A stretch of DNA of 64,000 bases from CAWGJF01 sp963822905 (GTDB lineage: Bacteria; Bacteroidota; Ignavibacteria; Ignavibacteriales; Ignavibacteriaceae): the NCBI GenBank assembly GCA_963822905.1, contig CAWGJF010000001.1, positions 1,116,001 to 1,180,000 on the forward strand, written 5' to 3'. The translations under genes and the position numbers were made by a program. Shown piece after piece: positions 27,232 to 35,482 of this stretch. Under the pieces are notes generated by a model, which was given only the letters and a program-made list of their open reading frames with translations, was not told where the DNA came from and did not search any database. Numbering within the stretch: the first letter of the stretch is position 1; every line of letters begins with the position of its first letter.

Positions 27232-27843
27232 TTATTTATCTAATCCTTTCAGCCTGTTAAAAAAATCCAGAACTTTTTGTTTATCTTTTTTCCCGGGGAA
27301 TTTCTCCAGCGATGATGAAAGATCAATTCCCAATGGTTTTATTTTGCTTATTATTATTTCAAGATGATCTATTGTAATTCCGCCGGATAATATTATTTTA
27401 TTTTTAACTGAAACAGGAATTAAATTCCAATCGAACTGTTGACCTGTTCCACCTTCAGCATATTCAGAATAAATATCAAGTAGGATTGTGCTTTGGTTGA
27501 AACTTTTAATCGAATCAAAATTAAAATCATTATTTACTTTAAAAACTTTAATCACAGGCAAATTTATTTGGCGAATGAATCCTGTTCCTTCATTACCGTG
27601 CAATTGTACAACATTTAATCCGGTTTTATTTGAAATTAAGTTTATTTCATACGCATCCTGATTTACAAATACTCCTACTTTCATTGTAAATGGAGATAAA
27701 TAACCGATAATTTCTTTTACTTCTTCTGTCTCAATAAATCTTTTACTCTCTTTGTAAAAGATAAATCCAAGCGCATTTGCACCACATTTTTCACAAAAAA
27801 GTGCATCCTCAGAATTTGTAATTCCACAAACTTTAACTTTCAA
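27232..27843 (-). CDS. trpF: Phosphoribosylanthranilate isomerase
   Basis: TIM-barrel enzyme of the Trp pathway. KVCGITNSEDALFCEKCGANALGFIF holds the catalytic Cys (residue 5), and VVQLHGNEG and LLDIYSEYAEGGTGQQFDW carry the catalytic Asp. 203 residues. Overlaps trpC by 11 bases. Confidence 0.96.
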   Translation of the reverse strand: MKVKVCGITNSEDALFCEKCGANALGFIFYKESKRFIETEEVKEIIGYLSPFTMKVGVFVNQDAYEINLISNKTGLNVVQLHGNEGTGFIRQINLPVIKVFKVNNDFNFDSIKSFNQSTILLDIYSEYAEGGTGQQFDWNLIPVSVKNKIILSGGITIDHLEIIISKIKPLGIDLSSSLEKFPGKKDKQKVLDFFNRLKGLDK

Positions 27844-28627
27844 TTTTACACCAATCTATTAGTTTCAATAGCACAGACTTGATATCATCACTTCTCATCA
27901 AGTGTTCGCCGACAAGGATTCCGTTTATTTTTATTTGTTTGAGATAGTTAATATCGTTTTCCGATTTTATTCCGCTTTCAGAAATAACTGTTACATCTTC
28001 AGGAATATTTTCTTTAATAATGCGAGATGTTTCAAGATCGACAGTAAAATCTGATAAGTTCCTGTTATTTATTCCAATGAGATTATTACTAGAAAAATCT
28101 ATTTTATTTAGCTGTTCTACAGAGTGAAGTTCAAGTAAAATATCTAACCCAATTTCTTTAGCAAGCTTTGTATATTCTGAAATCTGTTTCTCATCAAGGA
28201 TTTCTGCTATTAAAAGAATAGCACTCGCACCAAATCCTTTAGCTTCCAGGATTTGAAATTCATCAATTATAAAGTCTTTCCTGAGAAGTGGGGTATTCGT
28301 CAATTCCGAAATATCTTCAAGAAAATTAACATCTCCGCCAAAATAATTGTGATCTGTCAACACCGAAATAGCATTTACATTACATGAAGAATAAGTCATT
28401 GCAATTTCCAGATGATCAAAATTCTCCCTGATCAATCCGGCAGAAGGACTGTATTTTTTTATCTCTGCTATTATTGAAATGTTTTTTTTGTCCTTTAGGA
28501 TTTCACAAAAATCTTTCTTTTTCTGCTTAAAGAATTTCATATCTTCAAATGAAGAAAGAGAATGTCTTTTCCTGAGTTCCTTTACCTCTTCCCTTTTTGT
28601 CTCAACAATTTGATCGAGAATATTCAT
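27833..28627 (-). CDS. trpC: Indole-3-glycerol phosphate synthase
   Basis: Converts CdRP to indole-3-glycerol phosphate. The catalytic Lys/Glu segments are EIKKYSPSAG, LLRKDFIID, and VISESGI with NGILVGEHLM. 264 residues; not fused to trpF. The start ATG lies two bases after the trpD stop. Confidence 0.96.
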   Translation of the reverse strand: MNILDQIVETKREEVKELRKRHSLSSFEDMKFFKQKKKDFCEILKDKKNISIIAEIKKYSPSAGLIRENFDHLEIAMTYSSCNVNAISVLTDHNYFGGDVNFLEDISELTNTPLLRKDFIIDEFQILEAKGFGASAILLIAEILDEKQISEYTKLAKEIGLDILLELHSVEQLNKIDFSSNNLIGINNRNLSDFTVDLETSRIIKENIPEDVTVISESGIKSENDINYLKQIKINGILVGEHLMRSDDIKSVLLKLIDWCKIES

Positions 28628-28629
28628 AA

Positions 28630-29646
28630 TTACTTATTGGAGATATCGACTAGTCTTTTCAGCTTTTCAAAAGCTTTACCACTGTTTATTGATTCTTCTG
28701 CCATATAAATGCTTTCCTGAAGTGAGTTTGAAAAACCAGTAGAATAAATTGAATAAGCAGCATTTGCGGCTACTGTGTTAAAAATTCCGCCGGGCTTATG
28801 TTCTTTAAATAAATCAAAAATCAATTTAGCATTGTCAATTGGTGATCCCCCTTTAATTTCATTTTTATTTACTATAGAATAATTGAAATCAGAATTCGAA
28901 ATTGCTTTTTCCCCATTCCTGCTATTCAAATCATAAATATAAACCACGGTGTCGTTATCAAGCAGGATTTCATCATACTTATTATCATTACAAATAAACG
29001 AAACTTTTTCATATTCAAGATGACTTGCAGCTTCAGATAGTAACTGAGAAGTTTTGTTGTTGAATGTACCGATCAATTGCTTTGAAACTCCGGCAGGATT
29101 TGTTAGTGGTCCCAATATGTTAAACACGGTTCGTGTCTTTAGCTCTTTTCTTGTTTGAGCAGCATGTTTCATAGCTGGATGATACTTTGGTGCGAATAGA
29201 AAAGTTATCCCGATTTCATCCAGGGCCAGCTGTGATTTTTCAAAATCCATCTCGATGTTTATTCCCAATTCTTTTAATACATCTGCACTTCCTGAATTAC
29301 TGGAAATTGATTTGTTGCCATGCTTGGCTACTTTTATTCCGGTGCCTGCAACAACAAAAGCAGTTGCTGTTGAAATATTGAAAGTCCCGGAATTATCTCC
29401 ACCGGTTCCGCAAACATCAATTGTAACTTCTTTATCAGAGTTTAGTTTTACAGATTTTTCTCTCATAGCTTTTGCAAAACCTGCAACCTCTTCCGGTGTT
29501 TCACCTTTTAATTTGAGTGCCATCAAAAAACCGGATAAAATTGCCGGACTTACTTCACTGTCCATTACTTGCAGCATTGAAACAAAGGATTCATCAATGG
29601 TTAAGTTTTCACCAGCTGTTACTTTATCCAAAATTTTTCTGATCAT
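28630..29646 (-). CDS. trpD: Anthranilate phosphoribosyltransferase
   Basis: Transfers phosphoribose to anthranilate. The PRPP loops CGTGGDNSGTFNIST and KHGNKSISSNSGSADVL are intact, as is KYHPAMKHAAQTRKEL. 338 residues, the usual length, not fused to trpG. Overlaps trpG by 4 bases. Confidence 0.97.
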   Translation of the reverse strand: MIRKILDKVTAGENLTIDESFVSMLQVMDSEVSPAILSGFLMALKLKGETPEEVAGFAKAMREKSVKLNSDKEVTIDVCGTGGDNSGTFNISTATAFVVAGTGIKVAKHGNKSISSNSGSADVLKELGINIEMDFEKSQLALDEIGITFLFAPKYHPAMKHAAQTRKELKTRTVFNILGPLTNPAGVSKQLIGTFNNKTSQLLSEAASHLEYEKVSFICNDNKYDEILLDNDTVVYIYDLNSRNGEKAISNSDFNYSIVNKNEIKGGSPIDNAKLIFDLFKEHKPGGIFNTVAANAAYSIYSTGFSNSLQESIYMAEESINSGKAFEKLKRLVDISNK

Positions 29647-30209
29647 TCGTTCAACCAGTTTTGAATTATTGATTTTCCTTCATTAGTAAGAATAGATTCC
29701 GGATGAAATTGAATCCCGGTAAGTGGGAAGTCTTTATGTTTAATACCCATTATTATCCCGTCTTCTAATTCTGCAGTTATTTTTAAATCTGACGTCAAAC
29801 TTCGTTTCTGAATTATCAAAGAATGGTAGCGGGTTGCTTCAAAATTTTGTGGAAGGTTTTTAAACACGGATTCACTGCTATGTTTAATTGGTGATGTTTT
29901 CCCATGCATAAGCCTGGGAGCTTTTACAATTTTAGCTCCAAAACAAAGCCCTATTACCTGGTGTCCCAGACAAACTCCTAAAACTGGGATCTTATTGCCC
30001 ATTTCTTTTATCACATCTAAAGAGATATTGGAGTTTTCCGGTCTACCCGGCCCGGGTGAAATCAAAATTTTATCAGGATTAATTTCCCTGATTTCCTTAA
30101 TCGATGTTTCGTCATTGCGTTTTACGACAACATCACATTTTAATCCACCAAGCAGTTGAACAAGGTTATATGTGAATGAATCGTAGTTATCAATTACCAG
30201 GATTTTCAT
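29643..30209 (-). CDS. trpG: Anthranilate synthase glutamine amidotransferase subunit
   Basis: Class I amidotransferase that supplies ammonia to TrpE. Nucleophile Cys80 in GVCLGHQ, and the His/Glu pair in GIQFHPESILT. 188 residues. Could also serve para-aminobenzoate synthase (PabA) as in other bacteria, because no separate pabA is seen here while folB and folK are present elsewhere in the window (inference). Overlaps trpE by 20 bases. Confidence 0.96.
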   Translation of the reverse strand: MKILVIDNYDSFTYNLVQLLGGLKCDVVVKRNDETSIKEIREINPDKILISPGPGRPENSNISLDVIKEMGNKIPVLGVCLGHQVIGLCFGAKIVKAPRLMHGKTSPIKHSSESVFKNLPQNFEATRYHSLIIQKRSLTSDLKITAELEDGIIMGIKHKDFPLTGIQFHPESILTNEGKSIIQNWLNE

Positions 30210-31665
30210 TTAGCTCCTCGGCATATTTTAAAGCATTTACAAGTACAGCAGATTTATTAATTATTTCTTTTGCTTCCAGTTCAGGTTTACTGTCAGCTAC
30301 AAGACCAGCACCCGCCTGCCAGTAAATTGTGTTCCCTTTTGTAAATAATGTTCTGATTGCGATACACATATCGAGGTTACCTGAAAAATCCAGATAGCCA
30401 ACCGCGCCAGCATAAACATTTCTTTCTTCTTTTTCGTATTCATTAATTAATTGCATTGCCCGGATTTTAGGTGCGCCGGAAACTGTTCCGGCAGGGTAGC
30501 AGGATTTCAAAGCATCAATCGAATCTTTGTCATCCGCAAGTTCTCCTTCAACTTTAGAAACTATATGCATTACATGAGAATATCGTTGTATCCGCATCAT
30601 TTCAGTGACTTCAACAGTAGAATATTTGCAGACTCTGCCAAGATCATTTCTTCCGAGATCCACCAGCATTGTATGTTCAGCTAACTCTTTAGGATCGTTT
30701 AAAAGTTTTTTCTCTAATTCTAAATCTTCATTTTCATCTTTTCCGCGTTTTCTTGTTCCTGCAATTGGTAATATTTGTGCTTTGTTATTTTTAACTCTTA
30801 ATAGATCCTCCGGTGAAGTTCCAAGAATTGATGTGTCGTCACTGAATTCAAGAAAATACATATAGGGCGACGGATTTATTATTCTAAGTGCCCGATAGAC
30901 ATTCAGCAAATCTCCTTTAAACCGGGAAGAAAATCTTTTAGAAAGAACAATTTGAAAAATTTCTCCATTCGTTATATCAGTTTTAGCTTTAGTTACTGTT
31001 TGATAAAACAATTCTTTATCAAAATCCATTTTAATTTCTTCTTCCAATTTGAAATCAGGAATAGAATAGTTTTTAGTCTTTAGCTTTTCTTTAAGTTGGT
31101 TCAACTTTTCTTTCCCTTTGAAATATTCATCCTCAACATCGGAATTTTCATTCAGACTAATATTAGTAATCAAAATGATTTGGTGTTTATAATGATCAAA
31201 TGCAAGAATTGTTTTATATACACCAAAAACCGAATCATATGAATCTGATCTTTCATAACTGAATTTTACAACAGGCTCAATAAGAGAAATATTTTCGTAT
31301 CCCAGGAATCCAACAATCCCGCCGGTGAAGCCCGGCAATTCAGAAACAACAGGATGTTTAATGTTTTTTAACTCAGTTTTTAACTGGTCAAAAATAGAAC
31401 CCGTGAAAGTTTTATTTTCTTCCCCACTATTAATAAAAATCATTTCGCCTTTGTTCATTATTGTTTTTTCAGGATCAAAACCAATAAAAGAATATCTTGC
31501 TAAATTCATTGAGCCTTCCACCGATTCCAATAAAAAACTCTGTATGTTCTTTTCCCTGGTCACTGAATAGGCTAAAACCGGTGTAAGCAAATCAGCAGCA
31601 ATAACTTCATATACCGGGATCAGGTTATAATCTTCACTTAGTTTTTTAAATCTTTCGAATTCCAT
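30190..31665 (-). CDS. trpE: Anthranilate synthase component I
   Basis: Makes anthranilate from chorismate. I choose the ATG at 31665 (MEFERFKK) over the TTG at 31671. About 491 residues. N-terminal regulatory half with LLESVEGSMNLARYSFIG; the ESVEG serine/LLES segment is the tryptophan feedback-binding region in known TrpE. The C-terminal chorismate-binding half has GEIFQIVLSKRF, IAGTRKRGKDENED, LVDLGRNDLGRV, and CYPAGTVSGAPKIRAMQLI. First structural gene of the operon; the attenuator hairpin ends about 15-25 bases upstream. Confidence 0.96.
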   Translation of the reverse strand: MEFERFKKLSEDYNLIPVYEVIAADLLTPVLAYSVTREKNIQSFLLESVEGSMNLARYSFIGFDPEKTIMNKGEMIFINSGEENKTFTGSIFDQLKTELKNIKHPVVSELPGFTGGIVGFLGYENISLIEPVVKFSYERSDSYDSVFGVYKTILAFDHYKHQIILITNISLNENSDVEDEYFKGKEKLNQLKEKLKTKNYSIPDFKLEEEIKMDFDKELFYQTVTKAKTDITNGEIFQIVLSKRFSSRFKGDLLNVYRALRIINPSPYMYFLEFSDDTSILGTSPEDLLRVKNNKAQILPIAGTRKRGKDENEDLELEKKLLNDPKELAEHTMLVDLGRNDLGRVCKYSTVEVTEMMRIQRYSHVMHIVSKVEGELADDKDSIDALKSCYPAGTVSGAPKIRAMQLINEYEKEERNVYAGAVGYLDFSGNLDMCIAIRTLFTKGNTIYWQAGAGLVADSKPELEAKEIINKSAVLVNALKYAEELNENPGN

Positions 31666-31679
31666 ATGCAATTCATTTC

Positions 31680-31709
31680 AAAAAAAAACCCTCCTCAGTT
31701 CGAGAAGGG
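31680..31709 (-). terminator. trp attenuator (intrinsic terminator in the trp leader)
   Basis: On the minus strand CCCTTCTC (31709-31702) pairs with GAGGAGGG (31696-31689), one G-U, loop of five bases, followed by a run of T (31688-31680). It lies between the Trp-rich leader peptide and trpE. Its loop and 3' arm contain ACTGAG (31699-31694), complementary to CTCAGT (31740-31735) just past the leader stop codon, a candidate antiterminator pairing. Confidence 0.88.
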
Positions 31710-31740
31710 TTTTAAATGTTTTTATTCCTTGTTTACTGAG

Positions 31741-31824
31741 TCATACCGTTTTAATAATATTCCACCACCACCAGTTTATCTGGTTGTTTAAGATTTGACG
31801 ATATGACTTATTTAATAATTTCAT
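31741..31824 (-). CDS. trpL: trp operon leader peptide with four tandem Trp codons
   Basis: A 27-codon frame, ATG at 31824 to TGA at 31741, encoding MKLLNKSYRQILNNQINW and then WWWNIIKTV. TGG is repeated four times in a row (31773-31762), and six sense codons separate the last Trp from the stop. No tryptophan-rich peptide would be expected by chance exactly here, between a near-consensus promoter and a terminator in front of trpE. Ribosome stalling at these codons under Trp shortage would expose CTCAGT after the stop and disfavour the terminator. It is far below the size gene finders usually report. The 5' untranslated segment is so short (about 6-10 bases) that initiation is nearly leaderless. 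Confidence 0.9.
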   Translation of the reverse strand: MKLLNKSYRQILNNQINWWWWNIIKTV

Positions 31825-31837
31825 TTTTCTGTTTGCC

Positions 31838-31865
31838 AATATACGTTAGTTTTATTAATTGTCAA
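31838..31865 (-). promoter_or_regulatory. trp operon promoter
   Basis: On the minus strand TTGACA (31865-31860), a 16-base spacer and TATATT (31843-31838). The -35 box is the exact sigma-70 consensus. Predicted start of RNA near 31830, six to ten bases before the leader ATG. Confidence 0.85.
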
Positions 31866-31926
31866 GCATCATATTTTAGGAATTTTCCCCTGTAACTTAT
31901 AAGTGATGCCTGATAACCACGAATTT

Positions 31927-31961
31927 ATTGTCTTGAGACAATCAATTAATTCTGGTAATAT
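31927..31961 (+). promoter_or_regulatory. panD promoter with a palindrome over the -35 box
   Basis: TTGAGA (31933-31938), 17-base spacer, TAATAT (31956-31961), predicted transcription start near 31968. A perfect 7-bp inverted repeat, ATTGTCT and AGACAAT with a 2-base centre (31927-31942), overlaps the -35 box and could be a repressor site. The promoter is divergent from the trp promoter. Confidence 0.6.
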
Positions 31962-31994
31962 TGTAATAGTTTTTAAAGAAAGAATTGGTATTTA

Positions 31995-32351
31995 ATGCAA
32001 CGGGAAATGTTTAAATCTAAGATTCATCGTGCTACTGTTACAATGGCAGAACTTTATTACGAAGGAAGTATCACGGTAGATAAAAATCTGCTCGATGCCG
32101 CTGACATTTTACCGTATGAAAAAGTTCAGGTTGTAAATGTTAATACCGGTACCCGGCTTGAGACTTATACAATGGAGGGACCTGCAGGCAGCGGAATGGT
32201 TTGTCTGAACGGACCAGCGGCAAGACTTGGTACTGTTGGAGATGAAATAATCATCATAAGTTATTGTATAATAGAGGATAAGGAAGCAAAATCATTTAAA
32301 CCAAAAGTAATTCTTGTGAACAAAAAAAATCAAATTGATAAGGAACTTTAA
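31995..32351 (+). CDS. panD: Aspartate 1-decarboxylase
   Basis: Pyruvoyl enzyme giving beta-alanine for pantothenate and CoA. The self-cleavage site is Gly24-Ser25 in YYEGSITVD; Lys9 and Tyr (YENG-like ...) surroundings, NVNTGTRLETY, GPAGSGMVCLNGPAARLGTVGD and IIISYCIIED are conserved family segments. 118 residues, the usual zymogen length. No panB or panC nearby. Confidence 0.96.
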   Translation: MQREMFKSKIHRATVTMAELYYEGSITVDKNLLDAADILPYEKVQVVNVNTGTRLETYTMEGPAGSGMVCLNGPAARLGTVGDEIIIISYCIIEDKEAKSFKPKVILVNKKNQIDKEL

Positions 32352-32425
32352 TTGTACTTTGATTAGATTAGTATTGAATTAATGAAGTAATTTGTATATA
32401 ATTTGAGGAAAATAACGGAGAAATT

Positions 32426-32938
32426 GTGAAAAAGATTTTATTAATATTAGTGGTTATGTGTTCATTATCCGCTTATTCACAATATAAAAATGACGGTTTT
32501 AAAAATTACGATATTAAAGATGGTATAATTAACCAGTCGGGAAACAACATTTTTGGTTTTCTCAGTTCAGATAATTTTTCTATGCATCATTCATTTGAGA
32601 TGAGCTATTCTACATTTGCAAACCAGGGAATTGCACTCGGAACCTATACAAATAGCATGATGTACAAGTTCGCTAAAAATCTTAATGTTCAGATGGATGT
32701 CAGTGTTGTTAATTCACCCTACAGTACGTTAGGGAAAGAATTTCAAAAAAATATTAATGGAATTTATATAAGCAACGCTGCCATCAATTATAAACCCTGG
32801 GATAATTTTTCAGTTCATCTGCAATACAGGAATTTACCTTATTCATCTTATTACTACTCTCCTTATTCTTACTGGCCATATTCAGGATTTTACAATGGAA
32901 GTCAATCTATGTTTGATTCTGATGTGAGTGAGCAATAG
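32426..32938 (+). CDS. Hypothetical exported protein, small beta-barrel-like
   Basis: GTG start; 170 residues. Signal peptide residues 1-18 (ILLILVVMCSLSAYSQ), then strands rich in aromatic and polar alternation (HHSFEMSYSTF, MYKFAKNLNVQMDVSVV, YISNAAINYKPWDNFSVHLQ) and a Tyr/Ser/Pro-rich C-terminus YYYSPYSYWPYSGFY. The pattern fits a small outer-membrane or surface-associated protein. Family not recognised. Followed closely by the LytR_C gene, so may be cotranscribed. Confidence 0.65.
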   Translation: MKKILLILVVMCSLSAYSQYKNDGFKNYDIKDGIINQSGNNIFGFLSSDNFSMHHSFEMSYSTFANQGIALGTYTNSMMYKFAKNLNVQMDVSVVNSPYSTLGKEFQKNINGIYISNAAINYKPWDNFSVHLQYRNLPYSSYYYSPYSYWPYSGFYNGSQSMFDSDVSEQ

Positions 32939-32951
32939 AATTTATTACTAA

Positions 32952-33413
32952 GTGGAAAAATCAATCAAGCCTGAAAAGAAACTTCAATCGAACCTGTTCC
33001 CTAATCTAACTATTATTTTTTTGACCGCGATTTTAATATTTGCAGGTTATAAATTATTTTCTGATGTAAAACCACTTTTAACCGGAGATGATTCTGATCA
33101 GGATAAAATTCTTGCAAAAGATTTAGTACAGGTTGAAGTCCTAAACGGCTGTGGTAAAAACGGAATTGCTGATAAGTTTACAGAACTGCTTCGTAAAAAC
33201 AAGTTTGATGTTGTGAATACAGGGAACTACAGATCGTTTGATGTTAATTATTCAATTGTTATTGATCGAACTGGGAAAATGCAGAATGCAACTAAGCTTG
33301 CCGATCTTTTAAATATTGACAGAAAAAATGTTATTCAACAAATCAATAAAAATTATTTCCTCGATGTCACTTTAATTATCGGGAAAGATTATAATTCATA
33401 TACAAGTAATTAG
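32952..33413 (+). CDS. LytR C-terminal domain membrane protein
   Basis: GTG start; 153 residues. An N-terminal basic stretch and transmembrane segment (IIFLTAILIFAGYKLF, residues about 20-37) are followed by an exported LytR_C domain: VQVEVLNGCGKNGIADKFTELLRKNKFDVV...SIVIDRTGKMQNATKLADLL. The VLNGxGxxGxAxxhxxxLxxxGF core is diagnostic. In Gram-positives the domain sits on LCP wall ligases; stand-alone members in Gram-negatives have no fixed role. It precedes rsfS, the common order in this group. Confidence 0.8.
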   Translation: MEKSIKPEKKLQSNLFPNLTIIFLTAILIFAGYKLFSDVKPLLTGDDSDQDKILAKDLVQVEVLNGCGKNGIADKFTELLRKNKFDVVNTGNYRSFDVNYSIVIDRTGKMQNATKLADLLNIDRKNVIQQINKNYFLDVTLIIGKDYNSYTSN

Positions 33414-33422
33414 AGGTCTAAA

Positions 33423-33791
33423 TTGAATTCAAAGGATTTTGCTGATAAGATAATTGAACTTATTTTTAACAAAAAAGGTTATGATGTGATCCTAATGGAT
33501 TTACAAAAACTAACAACTTTTGCAGATTATTTTATTATTTGCTCTGCTGATTCAGATACCCAGGTAAAAGCGATCGCCGATGAAATTGATAAATCTCTAA
33601 GAGATGAAGGAATAAAATGCTGGCATAAAGAAGGCTACCAGGCTCTCAAGTGGGTTTTATTAGACTATGTTGATGTTGTAGTTCACATATTTAAAAAGGA
33701 TGTCAGGGATTATTACAGTCTCGAAAGACTTTGGGGAGACGCACTTGTTGAACATTTATCAGACCCGGTAGAAAAGAAAGCAACATCCTGA
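33423..33791 (+). CDS. rsfS: Ribosomal silencing factor
   Basis: Binds uL14 of the 50S subunit and blocks subunit joining under starvation. 122 residues with DVILMDLQKLTTFADYFIICSADSDTQVKAIADEI, the family core, and GYQALKWVLLDYVDVVVHIF. TTG start. Placed between the LytR_C gene and argS, all on the plus strand. Confidence 0.95.
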   Translation: MNSKDFADKIIELIFNKKGYDVILMDLQKLTTFADYFIICSADSDTQVKAIADEIDKSLRDEGIKCWHKEGYQALKWVLLDYVDVVVHIFKKDVRDYYSLERLWGDALVEHLSDPVEKKATS

Positions 33792-33853
33792 CTTTTCGAA
33801 AATCCTTTCTTAAAATAATATTATTTTAACTTGTTAATTTTTAGGAGAAAAAG

Positions 33854-35482
33854 GTGAGGGAATACCTCTATAAGATTTTTAATCTTGCTTCCGGAAAGTT
33901 AGAGTATTTAAAAAATATCCCGCTCGTATTTGACATTCCAAAACAGGAAAGTCATGGCGACCTTTCCTGCAATGCGGCAATGCTGCTTACCCGCGAACTA
34001 AAAAAAAATCCAAAACAGATTGCCCAGGAAATTATTGATAACCTCGAAATTGATACGAATGTAATAACCAAAGTTGAAATCGCCGGTCCTGGTTTTATTA
34101 ATTTTTTCTTCTCGCCCGAATATTTGAATCATATTATTGAGAAAATTCATTCAGAAACAGATTCATTTGGTTCATCAGAAAAATTCAAAGGTAAAAGAGC
34201 AAATGTTGAATTCGTATCAGCAAATCCAACCGGACCTTTAACAGTCGGACACGGAAGGAATGCTGTTATTGGCGACACAGTTGCAAATCTATTAGAATGG
34301 ATTGGATATGAAGTTGACCGGGAATATTATTTTAATAATGCCGGCAGACAAATGCGTGTGCTTGGTGATTCCGTAAGACTAAGATATTTGGAAATACTTG
34401 GTGACAAAATTGATTTCCCGGAAGATTATTACCAGGGAGAATACATAAAAGAAATTGCTAAAAAATTAAAAGATGAGTTTGGTGATTCTTTAAAAGAAGA
34501 AAATCCTGAAGGGAAGTTTAAAGAAGCTGCCGAGACTGAAATTTTTAATGATATTAAAGAAACTCTTTCACGATTAAAAATTCATCATAAAATTTTCTTT
34601 AATGAAAATTCATTATACGATGATGGAAAAATAAAAGCTCTTCTCGATGAGTTTGAAAAGAAAAAGCTAATTTATAAAAAAGAAGATGCGGTCTGGTTAA
34701 AGCTATCTGAAATGGGAAGTGAACAGGATAAGGTTATTGTTAAATCAACAGGAGAACCAACTTACCGTCTGCCGGATGTTGCTTATCACGTAACTAAGTT
34801 TGAAAGAAATTATAACTTAATGATTGATCTTTTCGGAAGTGATCATGCTGCAACTTATCCTGATGTAATGGCTGCAGTAAAGTCCTTAGGATTTGACACA
34901 ACCAAAATAAAGGTACTGATTCATCAGTTCGTTACAATAATGGAAGGTGATGAAGTAGTTAAAATGTCAACACGTAAAGCAAATTATATAACTCTTGATC
35001 AGTTGATTGATGAAGTCGGAAGTGATGTTGTGCGTTACTTTTTTAATATGCGGAATATTTCATCACATATGAATTTTGATCTTTCGATTGCAAAAAAACA
35101 ATCTGATGAAAATCCTGTTTTTTATCTGCAATATGCACACGCAAGAATCTGCTCAATAATAAGAAATGTAGAAGAAGAAAAACTGCAACCGGCATTTGAA
35201 AACTTATATTTGCTTGATTCCATTGAAGAACAAAATTTAGTTAAAAAGCTTCATACATTTCCTGACGAAGTATTGGGCAGTGCAGAAAATTTTGAACCCA
35301 ATAAAATCTGTACATACCTTGAAGAGCTTGCAGCTCTATTTCATAAATTCTATACTTTCAAAAGAATTCTTGGAACAGAAAAAGAACTTGCTGAAGCACG
35401 GTTAGCTTTGATAATTGCAGTTAGATATGTAATTAAAAATGGTTTGAAGATTCTTGGGGTTTCTGCTCCTGAGAGAATGTAG
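33854..35482 (+). CDS. argS: Arginyl-tRNA synthetase
   Basis: Class I synthetase. ATP motif FVSANPTGPLTVGHGRNAV (the HIGH equivalent is VGHG) and KMSTRKAN (KMSKS equivalent) are visible, with the N-terminal Arg-specific domain at residues 1-90 and the anticodon-binding helical domain (DALRM) at the end. GTG start behind TTTAGGAG. 542 residues, the short form. Its last 50 bases overlap the end of comF on the opposite strand. Confidence 0.97.
   Translation: MREYLYKIFNLASGKLEYLKNIPLVFDIPKQESHGDLSCNAAMLLTRELKKNPKQIAQEIIDNLEIDTNVITKVEIAGPGFINFFFSPEYLNHIIEKIHSETDSFGSSEKFKGKRANVEFVSANPTGPLTVGHGRNAVIGDTVANLLEWIGYEVDREYYFNNAGRQMRVLGDSVRLRYLEILGDKIDFPEDYYQGEYIKEIAKKLKDEFGDSLKEENPEGKFKEAAETEIFNDIKETLSRLKIHHKIFFNENSLYDDGKIKALLDEFEKKKLIYKKEDAVWLKLSEMGSEQDKVIVKSTGEPTYRLPDVAYHVTKFERNYNLMIDLFGSDHAATYPDVMAAVKSLGFDTTKIKVLIHQFVTIMEGDEVVKMSTRKANYITLDQLIDEVGSDVVRYFFNMRNISSHMNFDLSIAKKQSDENPVFYLQYAHARICSIIRNVEEEKLQPAFENLYLLDSIEEQNLVKKLHTFPDEVLGSAENFEPNKICTYLEELAALFHKFYTFKRILGTEKELAEARLALIIAVRYVIKNGLKILGVSAPERM

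Noticed and set aside
31762..31773. CCACCACCACCA trinucleotide repeat
   Set aside because: Not a microsatellite; it is the reverse complement of the four TGG codons in the trp leader peptide.
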